Shown here piece after piece: positions 39,101-46,643 of a stretch of DNA of 64,000 nucleotides. The translations under genes were made by a program, and so were the position numbers. This DNA comes from Brachycybe producta. Its lineage: Eukaryota; Arthropoda; Diplopoda; Playtdesmida; Andrognathidae. The stretch is from NCBI GenBank assembly GCA_036925085.1, contig JAUPFP010000047.1, positions 248,001 through 312,000 of the forward strand, read 5' to 3'. The notes below the pieces were generated by a model that was not told the origin of the DNA, did not search any database, and saw only the letters and a list, made by a program, of their open reading frames with translations. Each line of letters begins with the position of its first letter. The stretch's first letter is position 1.

Positions 39101-42100
39101 TGAGTTTACATCGATGCTTGATAACCTGCAGAGTGGTGAAACGTTTCAGATAAATTTTCACACTTATGCTTTTTCATACACAAATTGATACAAGAGAGGG
39201 GTGGGGATGGATAATGGAAAAGAAATCCTTCATTTGTGGTGCTCATTTTCTATTTATTAGTTATATGAGTAAGCATTATGAGACCGGATCAGATTTAGGA
39301 GCCTTTAGGCCACACAGATCACGTGTGTATGTGTCACCATAGTTTAGTTGAAGAACAACTATACTTTTATATAAGCCAATAAGAGCGTAATGGGTGGCCA
39401 ATTTATTAAGGTGGGCTTGCTTTTATTCACGAAATGTTCATATATAGAATACATAAATTTTATTATTAATTTATTAGAAAATAAACTTATAATGAAGACA
39501 TTATTTTTTTTTCTTTAAAAAAATTATCCTGATTTTCCTTAAGGATATTCATTAATTGCGTGATGAAAATATATTAAATGGAACCAATGAATTTATGCAG
39601 AGAAAGTAATTTAATCACATTTGATAAAAATATAAGCATAATAAAAAAGTTAAAAAGTAAAGGTGGATTATAATAAAACCAAAACTGATAGTGCCAACTT
39701 GAACCCCTTTTCTAATGTAGTTCCTGCTATTATATCAGATAAATGCTAGCTGTAACATGCTTAAAGGCGTAAGTATGGTGAGAAAATATTGTTTGAAAAT
39801 AACTGAAATAAGAAAATAATATACAGCTGTGGCCAAATTATGTTCGTGACCTGCACTTAGGAAATAAAATTGAAAGTGGTGTTAGAAACTAGAAAAATGA
39901 AGGAAGAAGCTAATGGTTGATATCTATGAGTTTGAAGAAAAAAAATACTAAATTGGACTTTGTAATGTGTTTTTTTTATTAGAAATTAGTTTGCTATTCT
40001 TAGCATATTCTTTAACTATATTAAATAGGTTTTTAATCAAGTTTTAATGATTTCTAAATACACTGTGATAGGAAATTATTTAAACAGGCTGCATGCTGTT
40101 ACAAATATGATCATAAAAGATGTATATAAATTTCAATGAGTTAGTTTTCATCCCTAATGTTCATTACAATTTGAATTACCCATTTTATTAACATATTTAT
40201 CACGATATTATCAATAAATGAAAGGACATACGAAGGGAATTATACTATTGGTTATAAAAACAGCTTTGAATACATTGTACATATTGAATGAACGATTCAA
40301 ACTGAAAAATAGTGGTGAGCACAAGAAAAATTGGAAAAGTGATTAAAAAGGTCTGTGACTCAAGGGACAGTTGTGAAGTAACACTCCCGTTTAGGTCAAC
40401 CAAGAATTATGGTTTTTAAATCAAAAACACTGCTTATAGAGGTTAGAACCCTAGTTGACAACTGATAGTAACCAGACATTTAGCCTCTAAACAACCTTTT
40501 TGATTAAAAAAGTAGTTGTTTCTAATTATGATGATAAATTGATAACTTAACAATTTTCACTTGGGCCACAAATTTGAGAAACATTTGCTTGACAATGTAT
40601 ACTGTAAAACTCTGAGAAATAATAATGATTATTGTGGGAATAGATGCAATAGGTCCAAACTAAGAAATTAAAGATTTTGTTTATTAGTCTAACACTGGCA
40701 AACTTATTGTTTGAATAAAATGTTTATTTATTAGTAATTTAATATAAGGATTGACTGAATGAGTCATACTTATTCTGCATATAATTGAGCTAGAAATAGC
40801 GTAGTTTATCCCTTGTCCAATAAAAATTTCATTAAAAATAACTCATCGTTTTAGAATGTTTTTGAACTTTTAATGGTTGGAATAGACGTTTAGAATATTA
40901 TAATTGAAGCTGTACCTATAGATCTACCTATCTCGTTCAACCATTAAGTTTTTTGAATCAACAATATTTTTCCCTTTGGCTACAATGAAAGATAAAAAAA
41001 ATTATAATACATGTATATTTATGTGTGTGTAGCCATGCAGTGTGATAACATGAACAATTTTTGGCCCCTAGCTGCATGGTCCAACCATTCTAATCTATAT
41101 AATATTAAAATATCTATTTCCTTTCAGTATACCTAAGTTAATAACTGAAGGTTATGAATTGAAAATATAATTGACATGCCCAATATAAGTTTAAAACTAT
41201 TTAATGTACTTTCATTTTTTGTGTGTCTATTTCTAACCTAATTTAAATGCTGTTTGCAAGCATGGCTTACTTAATGTTATAATTACTGGCTATTATTAAC
41301 TTATTAAGTTCTGACTTAATAACATGTATCACTTGAAGCATCCAAGCAATATATCGACAAGCACATAACATCATTTTTCTTTCTTTAATAAATTAATAAT
41401 AGATGATTGTTTAAAAAAAAGCCTGTCTATAAGTGTAATTCCCTATAAGCTATTTTTGAGCGATTATTTTTTCTGTGTTTTAAATAATAGTTAACTATTC
41501 GCTAGGAGAAAAGGAATTCAATAAATCCCTATAAATATAGCATTCGCGCATTGTGACGACTCACGATGGCGTTTCTTTCCACCGTGTAGAATGGATAAAA
41601 CCCATACTAGGCCCGGTTGGAATCTGCTCAGCTCCGATAGCTAGGGAGCGGATTCGATCAGCATTTTTCTGACTATTGTGAGTCAGACGAACGGAGTCAT
41701 ACGACTTCCCATTTACGGTACCACAATAGTTTGAGGGGGACAATTCTGTCCTCCTCGGAGCTGCTCGAATCCATTTTTTACACTGCGATAATTCAGCACA
41801 GAGACACGTGGAATGAGCGAAGAGCAACCGCGCGCATCCATCCAGCTTCAGAAATTCCTGACTAATGTGAAGATAGCGACCAGCATGCGCCTGGCTCCGA
41901 GCCGGTATGGGACGGTCTAGTGTGGGACAAATTTATAGTTGGTATTATTAATTAATAATTATTACTTAGCCATAGGCGGCCCCAGGGATGTGCAGAGTTG
42001 CATTCAGGGACCTACGGTCTATAAAATTCTAGGTTGGCAATATCCGGCATCGGCACCTCGTCTCCCTTCCAATATGCATTTCTTAGTTGCGAGCGAGTGG

Positions 42101-45100
42101 TGCAAAATTATATGCAACAGTTAATTCAGACTTGTCGAATTTTTTATTAAAAAATATATTTACACTATTATACAGTGTTTCATAAAAAAAATTCATTGTG
42201 GAAAGGCTGGAAGCTATTTTTAACAATCCCACTAGATAATTTGATGGAATCTACTTATTGATATTTGTTAATCGTTACTTTGGACGTAATAAAAAGTATC
42301 TATTTTATATACATTGTCTAGTATTAGTGAGGTTACTTTAGTTTTATTGTCTAAAAGTAGAATTTTTATATTCAATAATGATTGAATTGAAAACTGCGAC
42401 CCTGTCTAACTTGTCAATAATTATTTTTATAGTAACTATTCTTGAAAGTACAAGCTATTATGTCTACTTTGAGATTCCACAGCCAAAAAAAGTTATTGAA
42501 AGCTTTTTTGTTTCTAATTATCTCAGCGTTTTCTAATGGTTCAAGAAACAAGTGTAACTCGAATTGATGAGGATCTTTGCCTAAATTAGATTATAAGCCG
42601 TGATGAATGGCGAACGAATTTCACTCTTATTGACAATTTCAGAATCTTGTTTGTTATATATATAAGGGGGACGTATAGAAAAGAAATAAACCTGTTAGTT
42701 GAAAGTTTAAAAATTTCTTTCAAATTATAATCACTTGCAGACAGACAAAAAAAAGTGTACCTTTGTTAAGTCCAATTAAATGTGAGTTCTTTAAAAGACA
42801 AAAATACACAGTAAAATGGGAATCTATTATCGAAGTACTAGTGCTCAAATAATGGTTTTAAAGTGAATCTATGGATATTTTTAATTTGAAAAATATGTAA
42901 ATTTAATGCATAACATTATTCACTTCACAAAATATTATTGTTTTTTTTTTCTTCCTTCTTCTTAACTAATAATAATATTATATGTTTATCAATTAATTAG
43001 TTTGTGGCCTAAATGAATGCAACCCAATTTTTATTTGTATATAAATTTCTCATTTCTATTTAATTAATGTTGTAGTTTTTTTTGCCTAGATAGTTTTTAG
43101 TTTTATCCTACATCATTTGTTATTCGTTTCAATTCGTTATATTCAAGGGCTGTTAGTTATAACTTGATTTGTTTAATGGTGTTCATGAAGAACCCATTGG
43201 CCCATAAATTGGCAATTGGGACAATTGGGGAAAAAAGGACGAAATATTATATATGTTTTATTATTTACTTATTCGTAATTACTAATTCGTAACTATTAGA
43301 ACTCATTCTTTACTTGTACTCAATTTTCAAATTAAATAGTTTGTATAACTGTGATATTAGTACGACACTCGAGAGCCGTTTAGTAAATTTCAATGTTTAA
43401 AAATTTAAAGTCTGTCGCCGACGTTTTTTTAGAATAAATCTACCATATTATGTTGATGTTAGACTGATTTTGCTGAAGGATTGTGAAAATGATTGCAGGA
43501 GGAAGATATTTTCAGTGAATGAGTGATAATTATATTGATTGTGACTATTTGCCAGTAGTATAACAATTATTATTACTAGTAATTATTACTAATCTAATAC
43601 CTATAGTACACACCTGATAATTTAAATGCATTTAAATAATAAATGTGTTCTACAGAGCCCTGTGAAAGGCAAACAAACAATATATCGAATTCAGTTTATT
43701 CTGTTAATAATCTCAAAATATTGAGTTAATACTTAAATTTTAAATTGAAATAACTAAATCAACGTTTCGTCAATAGTTTATATATTATAGAAACTATTGA
43801 CGAAATATTGATTTAGTATTTCAATTTAAAATATTAATAATAAAGTCAATTTTTATTTGGTTCATGTCCTTAACTGGATTCCGTACAATTCACCTAAACA
43901 CATTTAATTCGAATTCATTTAACTCATGTGTGTACAAGGTATTAGTTGATAAAACACTTCTTACAAAAGACAAAATACATGCACAAAATTGATTTACAAT
44001 ATAAAATGAACAAGGACCAATCTAGAGTAATCTTTAATAGTATTAATGATGATAATAAAAGCGAAACTTATTAAAATTTAACATTTAAATTGGTTATATT
44101 TGGCTCTTGCCTTATTGGGTGCGTCATTAACAAGATTGCCATAAAATATATTCTTATAAAACCGTCTTTCTTATATTGGAAAACTGCTTTAATTTTTAGT
44201 TTTCCAATTCTAAGTTTGTTACAGGATTTAAACGATTTTAATAAATTACTTTTCTTTTTAAACGATTTTAATAAATTACTTTTCTTCTACTTATCAATAT
44301 TACTAGATGCTTCGAATATCCTAATTAATTTAAAATTCTAAAAAAAGTGTGACGCTTCATTTATTTGGATTTTTCATTTTCAGTTCAAAATTTGCATAAT
44401 AAGTCAGCCGCACTGAGTTAGTTTGTCTAAATTTTGTTATTTTTCGTAATGTATTCTACATTCATTATTATTTTATTATGTTATTTTTCATTTTTATTAT
44501 GAGATTACCTATAGACAAAGGGTTAATTAACCTTATTGAAAAAAATTGTATTCTGTGTTGTTTTTTCTTCTTTCTATTAAATGGTCGATGCCTTATATTG
44601 TTGTACCAGTTAAATTTGATATTTAAGTAAATTAGTATTTGAATCCCTGCTGTGTATTGGTAACAGTCCATTTGTATACATGATCATTGAATATAAAATA
44701 GTTACTTGAAAGGTTCAGTCCTCCTGGCGTGGGAAAATGAGACATGTCAAATCAATACATTGCCCGCAGTATAGAATAAAAAAAATAATAAATATATTGA
44801 TTATTGATTTACTTCATGTATTTTAGGCAGTATACACTTTATAGTTTACATTATTTTCATCTTGAGAACATATGTAATAAAATATATTTTCTCAAAAGTT
44901 TTTTTTTGGTTAAGATGAAGTGGATTACTAGTTTAAACAACAACAACAACAACAAAAACGCACATTCAAAACCTGTTGTAGACCAAATAATGTTTTGTTT
45001 GGGTATAGTTTTTTTTGTATATATTCTTTTTCAAAATCAATCTTATTTCACGCATGAAAGGTGTACTTTTTATTATAGTCTTTTCTTTTCAACAATTTCT

Positions 45101-46643
45101 AAACCGTTTGTGGTTATCCTCTATAGAAGTTAATCGTCCCAATTTATAGGAACTTGCATATATATTCATTGTAACACATTCGAAAATGTTAATTAATTCG
45201 TAAAACTATTCCAATGTCTCAAAGTAAGCTTAACTTTGAAATACATTTGCTTAAAAAATGTTATGTCTATGTTTATACAGTATGGTACATCTTTTTTGTT
45301 TAAAATGATATGCATATTTGGGCAGTTGTGCGGTAAATGTTTAAAAAAAAAGGATAATGGGCAGATAGTCTATTTGAATATGAACTTTAATATGGCAATG
45401 AAAAGGATTAAAGGGAAAAAAAGGAGCAATACTTTTTTTTAATTTGTCCGCCAAACATTCTTGTATCGATGAACAAACTACCTTTTAGTTTTTAAATCAA
45501 AGTCAACACGAAAACGAATATATACGTGTTTAAATTTCCGAAATGCCTTCAGAAGTCACAAAAATTTTAAATAGTACGACTTGATTGTAAGATGATCACG
45601 TTAGTGTTTTTCTTTGGTATGAACATGCTTTCCATTACATTTTCATTTTTGGTGAATCACATACAGTAGCAAATGCTACTTAAGCGGCGATCACATTTGG
45701 CAATATTTAAAGCAAGATTCACTGCATTGTGTCCTTGAATTAATTGCAATTGCTGATGTGATAATATTCTTGCAAGACTTTCTTGTACACCATTTTACAG
45801 AAAACATTGATCTTTTTTTGCAAGAAGCTGTGTAAGATTCACTGGAGTATTTGACTTATTTCTTGCACAAAATCTTGCGAGAAAAAATAGCTAGTGTGAT
45901 CGCCACTTAAAATGGAACATTAACTTGCCTGAAGGTGGAAGCTATTAAGAGGATCCATCTCAATACATTATACATAATGTCATTAATAACTGATAGTATT
46001 ATTTTTATTGAGCGTCTACTTTTTTGTCGCAGTGTTTGTCATTATGTTATTGTTAATTTTTCAATTGATATAATTGATTTAATATTACCTTTCATTTTTA
46101 TTGACAGGTGATAAACCTCACGTCTGTGAATTGTGCAATAAAAGATTCGCTTTGGCATGCAACTTAAGAGCACACATGAAAACACATGAAGGTGATTGCA
46201 TTTTAACATTATATCATTAGACAAAAAAAATAATTAAAATTGCTTTATATGAAAAAAAATGTGCGGTTTTTATTCACAATCATTAATTTTTCTTTTCTTA
46301 TTATACATTTATAGATGATCGTCAAGAGGAGTGCATCAAATGTAATCGAACATTTTTATCTTCGAGCAATTTATTAATTCACGGTTACTGCGGTAATTGT
46401 TACATGAGCAATCAGGGCATTCCTTTGATTGTTACTAAGGGTGTCGCTGAAAATGAAAGTGAAGCTTCTTTATCAAGTGAAAACGAAGCTGAAGATAATA
46501 ATTCAAAATTGGACACTGACACTGGAAGCTCACAGCCAACAAATGAACTCTGGCCTCCAAATTCTCCTCTTTTGGAGGATGCTTTGTCCAATAGTCCATC
46601 ATCTCCATCTCCTGTTGAAGATATGACAGAAAATATTACTTAA
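15284..46643 (+). CDS. PRDM-family PR/SET and C2H2 zinc-finger transcription regulator (5' incomplete, six exons)
   Basis: The exons are 15284-15581, 16880-16989, 28076-28372, 34713-34878, 46108-46191 and 46315-46643. They join in frame through GT/AG introns and give 1,284 nt, that is 427 residues plus stop. Residues 1-68 are the second half of a PR (PRDF1-RIZ, SET-related) domain, with CNWIRFLR at 22-29 and [10 protein letters not shown] at 59-68. PLDLS at 102-106 is the CtBP co-repressor docking motif. Six C2H2 fingers have Cys/His at 157-177, 185-205, 213-233, 241-261, 269-289 and 297-317. A degenerate seventh lies at 325-347, and the tail to 427 is acidic and Ser/Pro-rich. By family knowledge, PRDM proteins are nuclear DNA-binding regulators that often act as repressors, and PLDLS fits that. 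The sequence cannot show targets or methyltransferase activity. The start codon and PR-domain N-terminus are missing. The subfamily is unresolved; the fingers do not resemble PRDM1, PRDM13 or PRDM14 as I know them. Confidence 0.9.
15582..16879 (+). other. PRDM intron 1
   Basis: Starts GTAAGT and ends ACAAACAG. It holds one near-perfect hairpin (16553-16621) and a moderately GC-rich stretch at about 16120-16500. That stretch includes a short palindromic segment around GTTCCATGGAACCC (16371-16384) that may be a transposon remnant. No second gene is visible. Confidence 0.75.
16553..16621. repeat. Near-perfect 69-nt hairpin in intron 1
   Basis: The arms are 32 nt each with a single mismatch and enclose a loop of about 5 nt (GTACG). 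The stem begins CCTACATTGCAATCAG and closes CTGATTGCAATGTAGG. It could fold as a short foldback element or a precursor-like RNA. The loop is smaller than in usual animal miRNA precursors and nothing shows that it is processed. Confidence 0.8.
16880..16989 (+). CDS. PRDM gene, exon with CtBP-binding PLDLS motif
   Basis: It lies between ACAAACAG and GTATGT. Its 110 nt plus one base from the previous exon encode 37 residues starting [13 protein letters not shown], then a Ser/Asp/Pro-rich segment ending [15 protein letters not shown] is the textbook PxDLS ligand for the CtBP co-repressor and is found in PRDM3/PRDM16 and ZEB proteins. This makes a repressor role likely but does not prove it. The exon is 5' of the zinc fingers and ends in phase 0. 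The clean splice phases on both sides argue that it is a real exon. The minus-strand ORF overlapping it is a shadow. Confidence 0.85.
17084..17107. repeat. (CAG)n/(TAG)n microsatellite
   Basis: About four CAG-type units followed by four TAG-type units. Non-coding, in intron 2. Confidence 0.85.
17312..17338. repeat. (CT)n microsatellite
   Basis: An uninterrupted CT tract of about 13 units within a longer pyrimidine-rich stretch. Confidence 0.85.
18565..18828. repeat. Degenerate ~24-bp repeats flanking the minisatellite
   Basis: Irregular units of the type TAGCCACAATTCACTATAG recur about every 24-30 bp with many substitutions. One unit near 18771-18803 is inverted (GAACTGTGGCGACTAG). They share TAGCCACAATTCA and ACTATAGT with the homogeneous array that follows and look like its older, diverged form. 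Confidence 0.8.
18829..19626. repeat. 38-bp minisatellite, 21 copies
   Basis: Twenty-one consecutive units of exactly 38 bp start with AGCCACAATTC and contain TTTACTATAGTCTA before CTAGT. Apart from one C-to-T change in copy 15, variation is confined to two positions: C(A/G)GTTAAA and CTA(A/G)CTAG. Reading the two sites per copy gives AA GG GG GA AG AA GG AA AG AA GG AA AG AG AA AA GG AA GG AA AG. This means recent homogenisation of a few variant units. It is non-coding, in intron 2. Confidence 0.95.
19627..19732. repeat. Degenerate 3' flank of the minisatellite
   Basis: Four diverged units (AGCCACAATTCATTATAG, ACCACAATTCACTATAG and similar) of about 24-26 bp, mirroring the older units on the 5' side of the array. 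Confidence 0.75.
22060..22208. repeat. 32-bp tandem repeat (about 4.5 copies)
   Basis: Units of TTTGGCGTTTGTTCC followed by ATTTGGCGCTTATTCAG recur every 32 bp. Inverted versions of the same words lie just to the left (22009-22052), so the whole can fold into a long stem. Confidence 0.85.
22284..22558. repeat. Interstitial CCTAA-type pentamer tract with 15-bp higher-order unit
   Basis: The tract consists of AACCT, AACCA and AATCC pentamers. Its right half repeats CCTAACCTAACCAAT as a 15-bp unit at least eight times. The plain CCTAA unit is the complement of the arthropod telomere repeat TTAGG. Here it is inside a foldback element bounded by a target-site duplication, so it is not a telomere. 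Confidence 0.85.
23187..23804. mobile_element. MITE family A, copy 1, interrupted by a second MITE
   Basis: The left part TCACATTGGCAATATTTAAA through TTGCAAGCCTTAAAAGTGG (23190-23290) and the right end AATAGCCAGTGTAATCGGTG (23780-23799) match the two ends of the complete copy at 45680-45910. They are separated by the element at 23302-23773. The family A copy was therefore already present when the second element inserted. Confidence 0.75.
23302..23773. mobile_element. MITE with ~60-bp terminal inverted repeats, nested in family A
   Basis: Both ends read TAAAGGCCTTATCACACGAG inward. Their inverted repeat continues for about 60 bp, through GAAACATTTT, CAACATTTCTTTCAACTTTG and TGAGCCACTA, with only a few mismatches. 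There is no transposase frame in its 472 bp. The high arm identity suggests a younger insertion than its host element. Confidence 0.85.
23821..24055. mobile_element. Possible short pogo/Tc1-like non-autonomous element
   Basis: The left end CAGTAGAACGCAGATTATTC and the inverted right end CTGTAATATGACAATTATCC are partly complementary, and both are flanked by TA. These termini resemble Tc1/mariner/pogo-type elements. The arms are short and diverged, with about two thirds of positions matching. Confidence 0.4.
26767..26801. repeat. (TA)n microsatellite
   Basis: A CATATA/TATA tract of roughly 35 bp followed by GAGAGAGAG. Confidence 0.85.
27187..27234. repeat. 24-bp perfect tandem duplication
   Basis: A unit starting AATGTGTTGATTTATTTTCA and ending CGTG occurs twice without a mismatch, followed by the first bases of a third copy. 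Confidence 0.95.
27698..27907. mobile_element. MITE family B, copy 1
   Basis: The left arm has ACACAAGCGACTTTTGAAAG and the inverted right arm has ACACAGGCGACTTTTGAAAG, continuing as CTTTTTCAACAAC and ACTTTTCGGCAAC. The arms are about 40 bp and the element about 210 bp, with no coding capacity. A second copy lies at 50741-50931. Confidence 0.7.
28076..28372 (+). CDS. PRDM gene, exon with zinc fingers 1-3
   Basis: Phase 0 at both ends, 99 residues (137-235), between TTTTTCAG and GTATGA. After a basic lead ([10 protein letters not shown]) come three textbook C2H2 fingers, C-x2-C-x12-H-x3-H, with Cys/His at 157/160/173/177, 185/188/201/205 and 213/216/229/233. The linkers are TGEKP and SGEKP, typical of sequence-specific DNA-binding arrays. 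Recognition-helix residues include RPSLLKR, TSSSLNT and ASSNLYY. Splice sites, frame and motif density make this the most certain exon in the window. Confidence 0.97.
28867..29074. mobile_element. Hairpin MITE with ~83-bp arms
   Basis: Both ends read inward as TGCAGACATGCTTGCAGTA. The arms continue through ACTACTAA, TTGCTATTCCTATTACTACT and AGAGGACTTA with a few differences. The loop is only about 45 bp. No protein is encoded. Confidence 0.85.
29112..29363. mobile_element. MITE family A, copy 2
   Basis: It starts AAGCAGCGATCATACTAGCT and ends AATATGATTGCCGCGTTAC. The interior shares AAGTCAAATATTGCT, CAAGAAACCACTTTTAAGTC and CACATTG with the copy at 38218-38469. An ORF across it is not a gene. 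Confidence 0.75.
30049..30120. repeat. (TA)n microsatellite
   Basis: About 35 TA units. Tyr/Ile ORFs on both strands are artefacts. Confidence 0.95.
31765..32114. mobile_element. MITE family C, copy 1
   Basis: The left end has TTGCTAGAGCTCAATGAG and the inverted right end has TTGCTAGACCTCAATGAA, next to AAGGCC or AAGATC. The centre carries CTCTGAAATAATGTT followed by an inverted AACATTATTT. Another copy with the same ends and core lies at 48950-49297. Short ORFs here are not genes. Confidence 0.7.
32276..32470 (-). pseudogene. Transposase relic (DDE-type, mariner-related)
   Basis: Read on the minus strand, 32276-32420 translates with [19 protein letters not shown] followed by [14 protein letters not shown]. 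The pattern SPDLTPLDFFLWGYLK, followed by an Arg-rich helix, is a hallmark of the C-terminal catalytic part of mariner-related transposases. The Asp after the TPL word is replaced by Asn and the preceding frame has a stop. The upstream part, towards 32470, needs a frame change to read FPTGGFG-like sequence. It is therefore dead and short. Confidence 0.6.
32959..33105. repeat. 21-bp tandem repeat, seven copies
   Basis: The units are TCTCGACTTACTAT followed by CTCGAGA or GTCGAGA, in the order C, G, C, G, G, C, C. They are absent from the right arm, so they expanded after the hairpin formed or were lost on that side. Confidence 0.95.
33170..33200. repeat. (TTAGG)6 in hairpin loop
   Basis: Six TTAGG units lie exactly between the two inner arms of the foldback element. 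Confidence 0.95.
34713..34878 (+). CDS. PRDM gene, exon with zinc fingers 4-5
   Basis: It follows TTCTTTTTAG and ends before GTAAAT. Its 166 nt begin in phase 0 and leave one base for the next exon. Finger 4 has Cys/His at 241/244/257/261 ([10 protein letters not shown]) and finger 5 at 269/272/285/289 ([10 protein letters not shown]). The linker before finger 4 is NKEKP and the one before finger 5 is SGSWP, in place of TGEKP. That implies a different spacing or contact between these fingers. The intron before it falls in the finger 3-4 linker. Confidence 0.96.
35335..35894. mobile_element. Possible TIR element
   Basis: The left end TTATGCTCTGGTCAGA and the inverted right end TTATACTCTGTTCAGA are alike at 14 of 16 positions, about 560 bp apart. 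There is no coding capacity. The arms are short, so this is tentative. Confidence 0.35.
37359..37377. repeat. Poly-G run of 19
   Basis: An uninterrupted run of 19 G in otherwise AT-rich intron. It could form G-rich structures and is prone to sequencing length error. Confidence 0.9.
38218..38469. mobile_element. MITE family A, copy 3
   Basis: It starts TAAGCGGCGATCACACTGGC and ends with an inverted counterpart GTGATGGCCGCTTTA. The interior reads AAGTCAAATATTGCTTTAAA and CAAGAAACCACTTTTAAGTC, shared with copy 2. About 252 bp, non-coding. Confidence 0.8.
39823..40610. mobile_element. Possible Tc1-like transposon relic
   Basis: The left edge ACAGCTGTGGCCAAATTATG resembles the common Tc1 terminus CAGTTGTGGCCAAA. 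An inverted GGGCCACAAATTTGAG lies near 40564. In between, around 40382-40470 on +, one frame reads [17 protein letters not shown], reminiscent of the GRPR linker between the DNA-binding helices of Tc1 transposases, with stops around it. It is badly decayed and other origins are possible. Confidence 0.3.
41530..41930. promoter_or_regulatory. CpG-rich island with TATA motif, possible promoter or element remnant
   Basis: This ~400-bp stretch is far richer in G, C and CpG than its surroundings. On + it is preceded by CTATAAATATAG (41529-41540), a match to the TATA-box consensus. About 25 bp downstream the CpG-rich part begins. On the minus strand an ATG at 41774 opens [15 protein letters not shown] and continues to a GTAAAT donor-like site near 41717. 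It could be a promoter, a first exon or a fragment of a transposon such as an LTR. No clean target-site duplication was found. Confidence 0.3.
43651..43885. mobile_element. Hairpin MITE related to the foldback at 32902-33316
   Basis: The ends carry ACAGAGCCCTG (left) and CATGTCCTTAACTGGATTCC with GTA (right). These are diverged versions of the termini of the TTAGG-cored foldback. The inner arms at 43741-43779 and 43791-43828 form a near-perfect stem around a short AT loop. No TTAGG and no 21-bp array are present. Confidence 0.65.
44231..44290. repeat. 30-bp tandem duplication
   Basis: A unit starting AACGATTTTAATAAATTACT occurs twice head to tail, identical except at the very end. Confidence 0.9.
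45680..45910. mobile_element. MITE family A, copy 4
   Basis: In the opposite orientation to copies 2 and 3. It starts TTAAGCGGCGATCACATTTG and ends CTAGTGTGATCGCCACTTAA. These ends form a terminal inverted repeat of about 17 bp flanked by TTA/TAA. It contains CAATATTTAAAGCAAGATTC and CTTGAATTAATTGCAATTGC, as in copy 1. Confidence 0.85.
46108..46191 (+). CDS. PRDM gene, exon with zinc finger 6
   Basis: 84 nt between TATTGACAG and GTGATT. With one base from the previous exon it encodes [14 protein letters not shown] and the rest of finger 6, with Cys/His at 297/300/313/317. The linker is TGDKP. The finger helix ALACNLRA contains an extra Cys. The minus-strand ORF overlapping this exon is a shadow. 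Confidence 0.96.
46192..46314 (+). other. PRDM intron 5
   Basis: A short 123-nt intron beginning GTGATT and ending ACATTTATAG. It is the only compact intron in the gene. Confidence 0.9.
46315..46643 (+). CDS. PRDM gene, last exon: degenerate finger 7 and acidic tail
   Basis: It follows TTTATAG and ends at the TAA at 46641-46643. Codon 319 is split across the intron. The first part, [20 protein letters not shown] followed by CGNC, has two Cys at 325/328 and His at 341. The usual second His is missing; Cys 344 or Cys 347 could complete a C2HC-type site. The remaining 75 or so residues are rich in Glu, Asp, Ser and Pro with no domain, likely a disordered tail. A second + frame over the same stretch is a shadow. 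It closes the gene cleanly in frame. Confidence 0.95.

Larger units (their letters stand above)
34879..46107 (+). other. PRDM intron 4 (11.2 kb)
   Basis: Starts GTAAAT and ends TATTGACAG. It carries two family A MITEs, a possible TIR element, a Tc1-like relic, a CpG-rich island at 41530-41930 and a hairpin MITE, all listed separately. The stretches 35895-37358, 37378-38217, 38470-39821, 42125-43650 and 44291-45679 show only AT-rich DNA. Confidence 0.7.
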
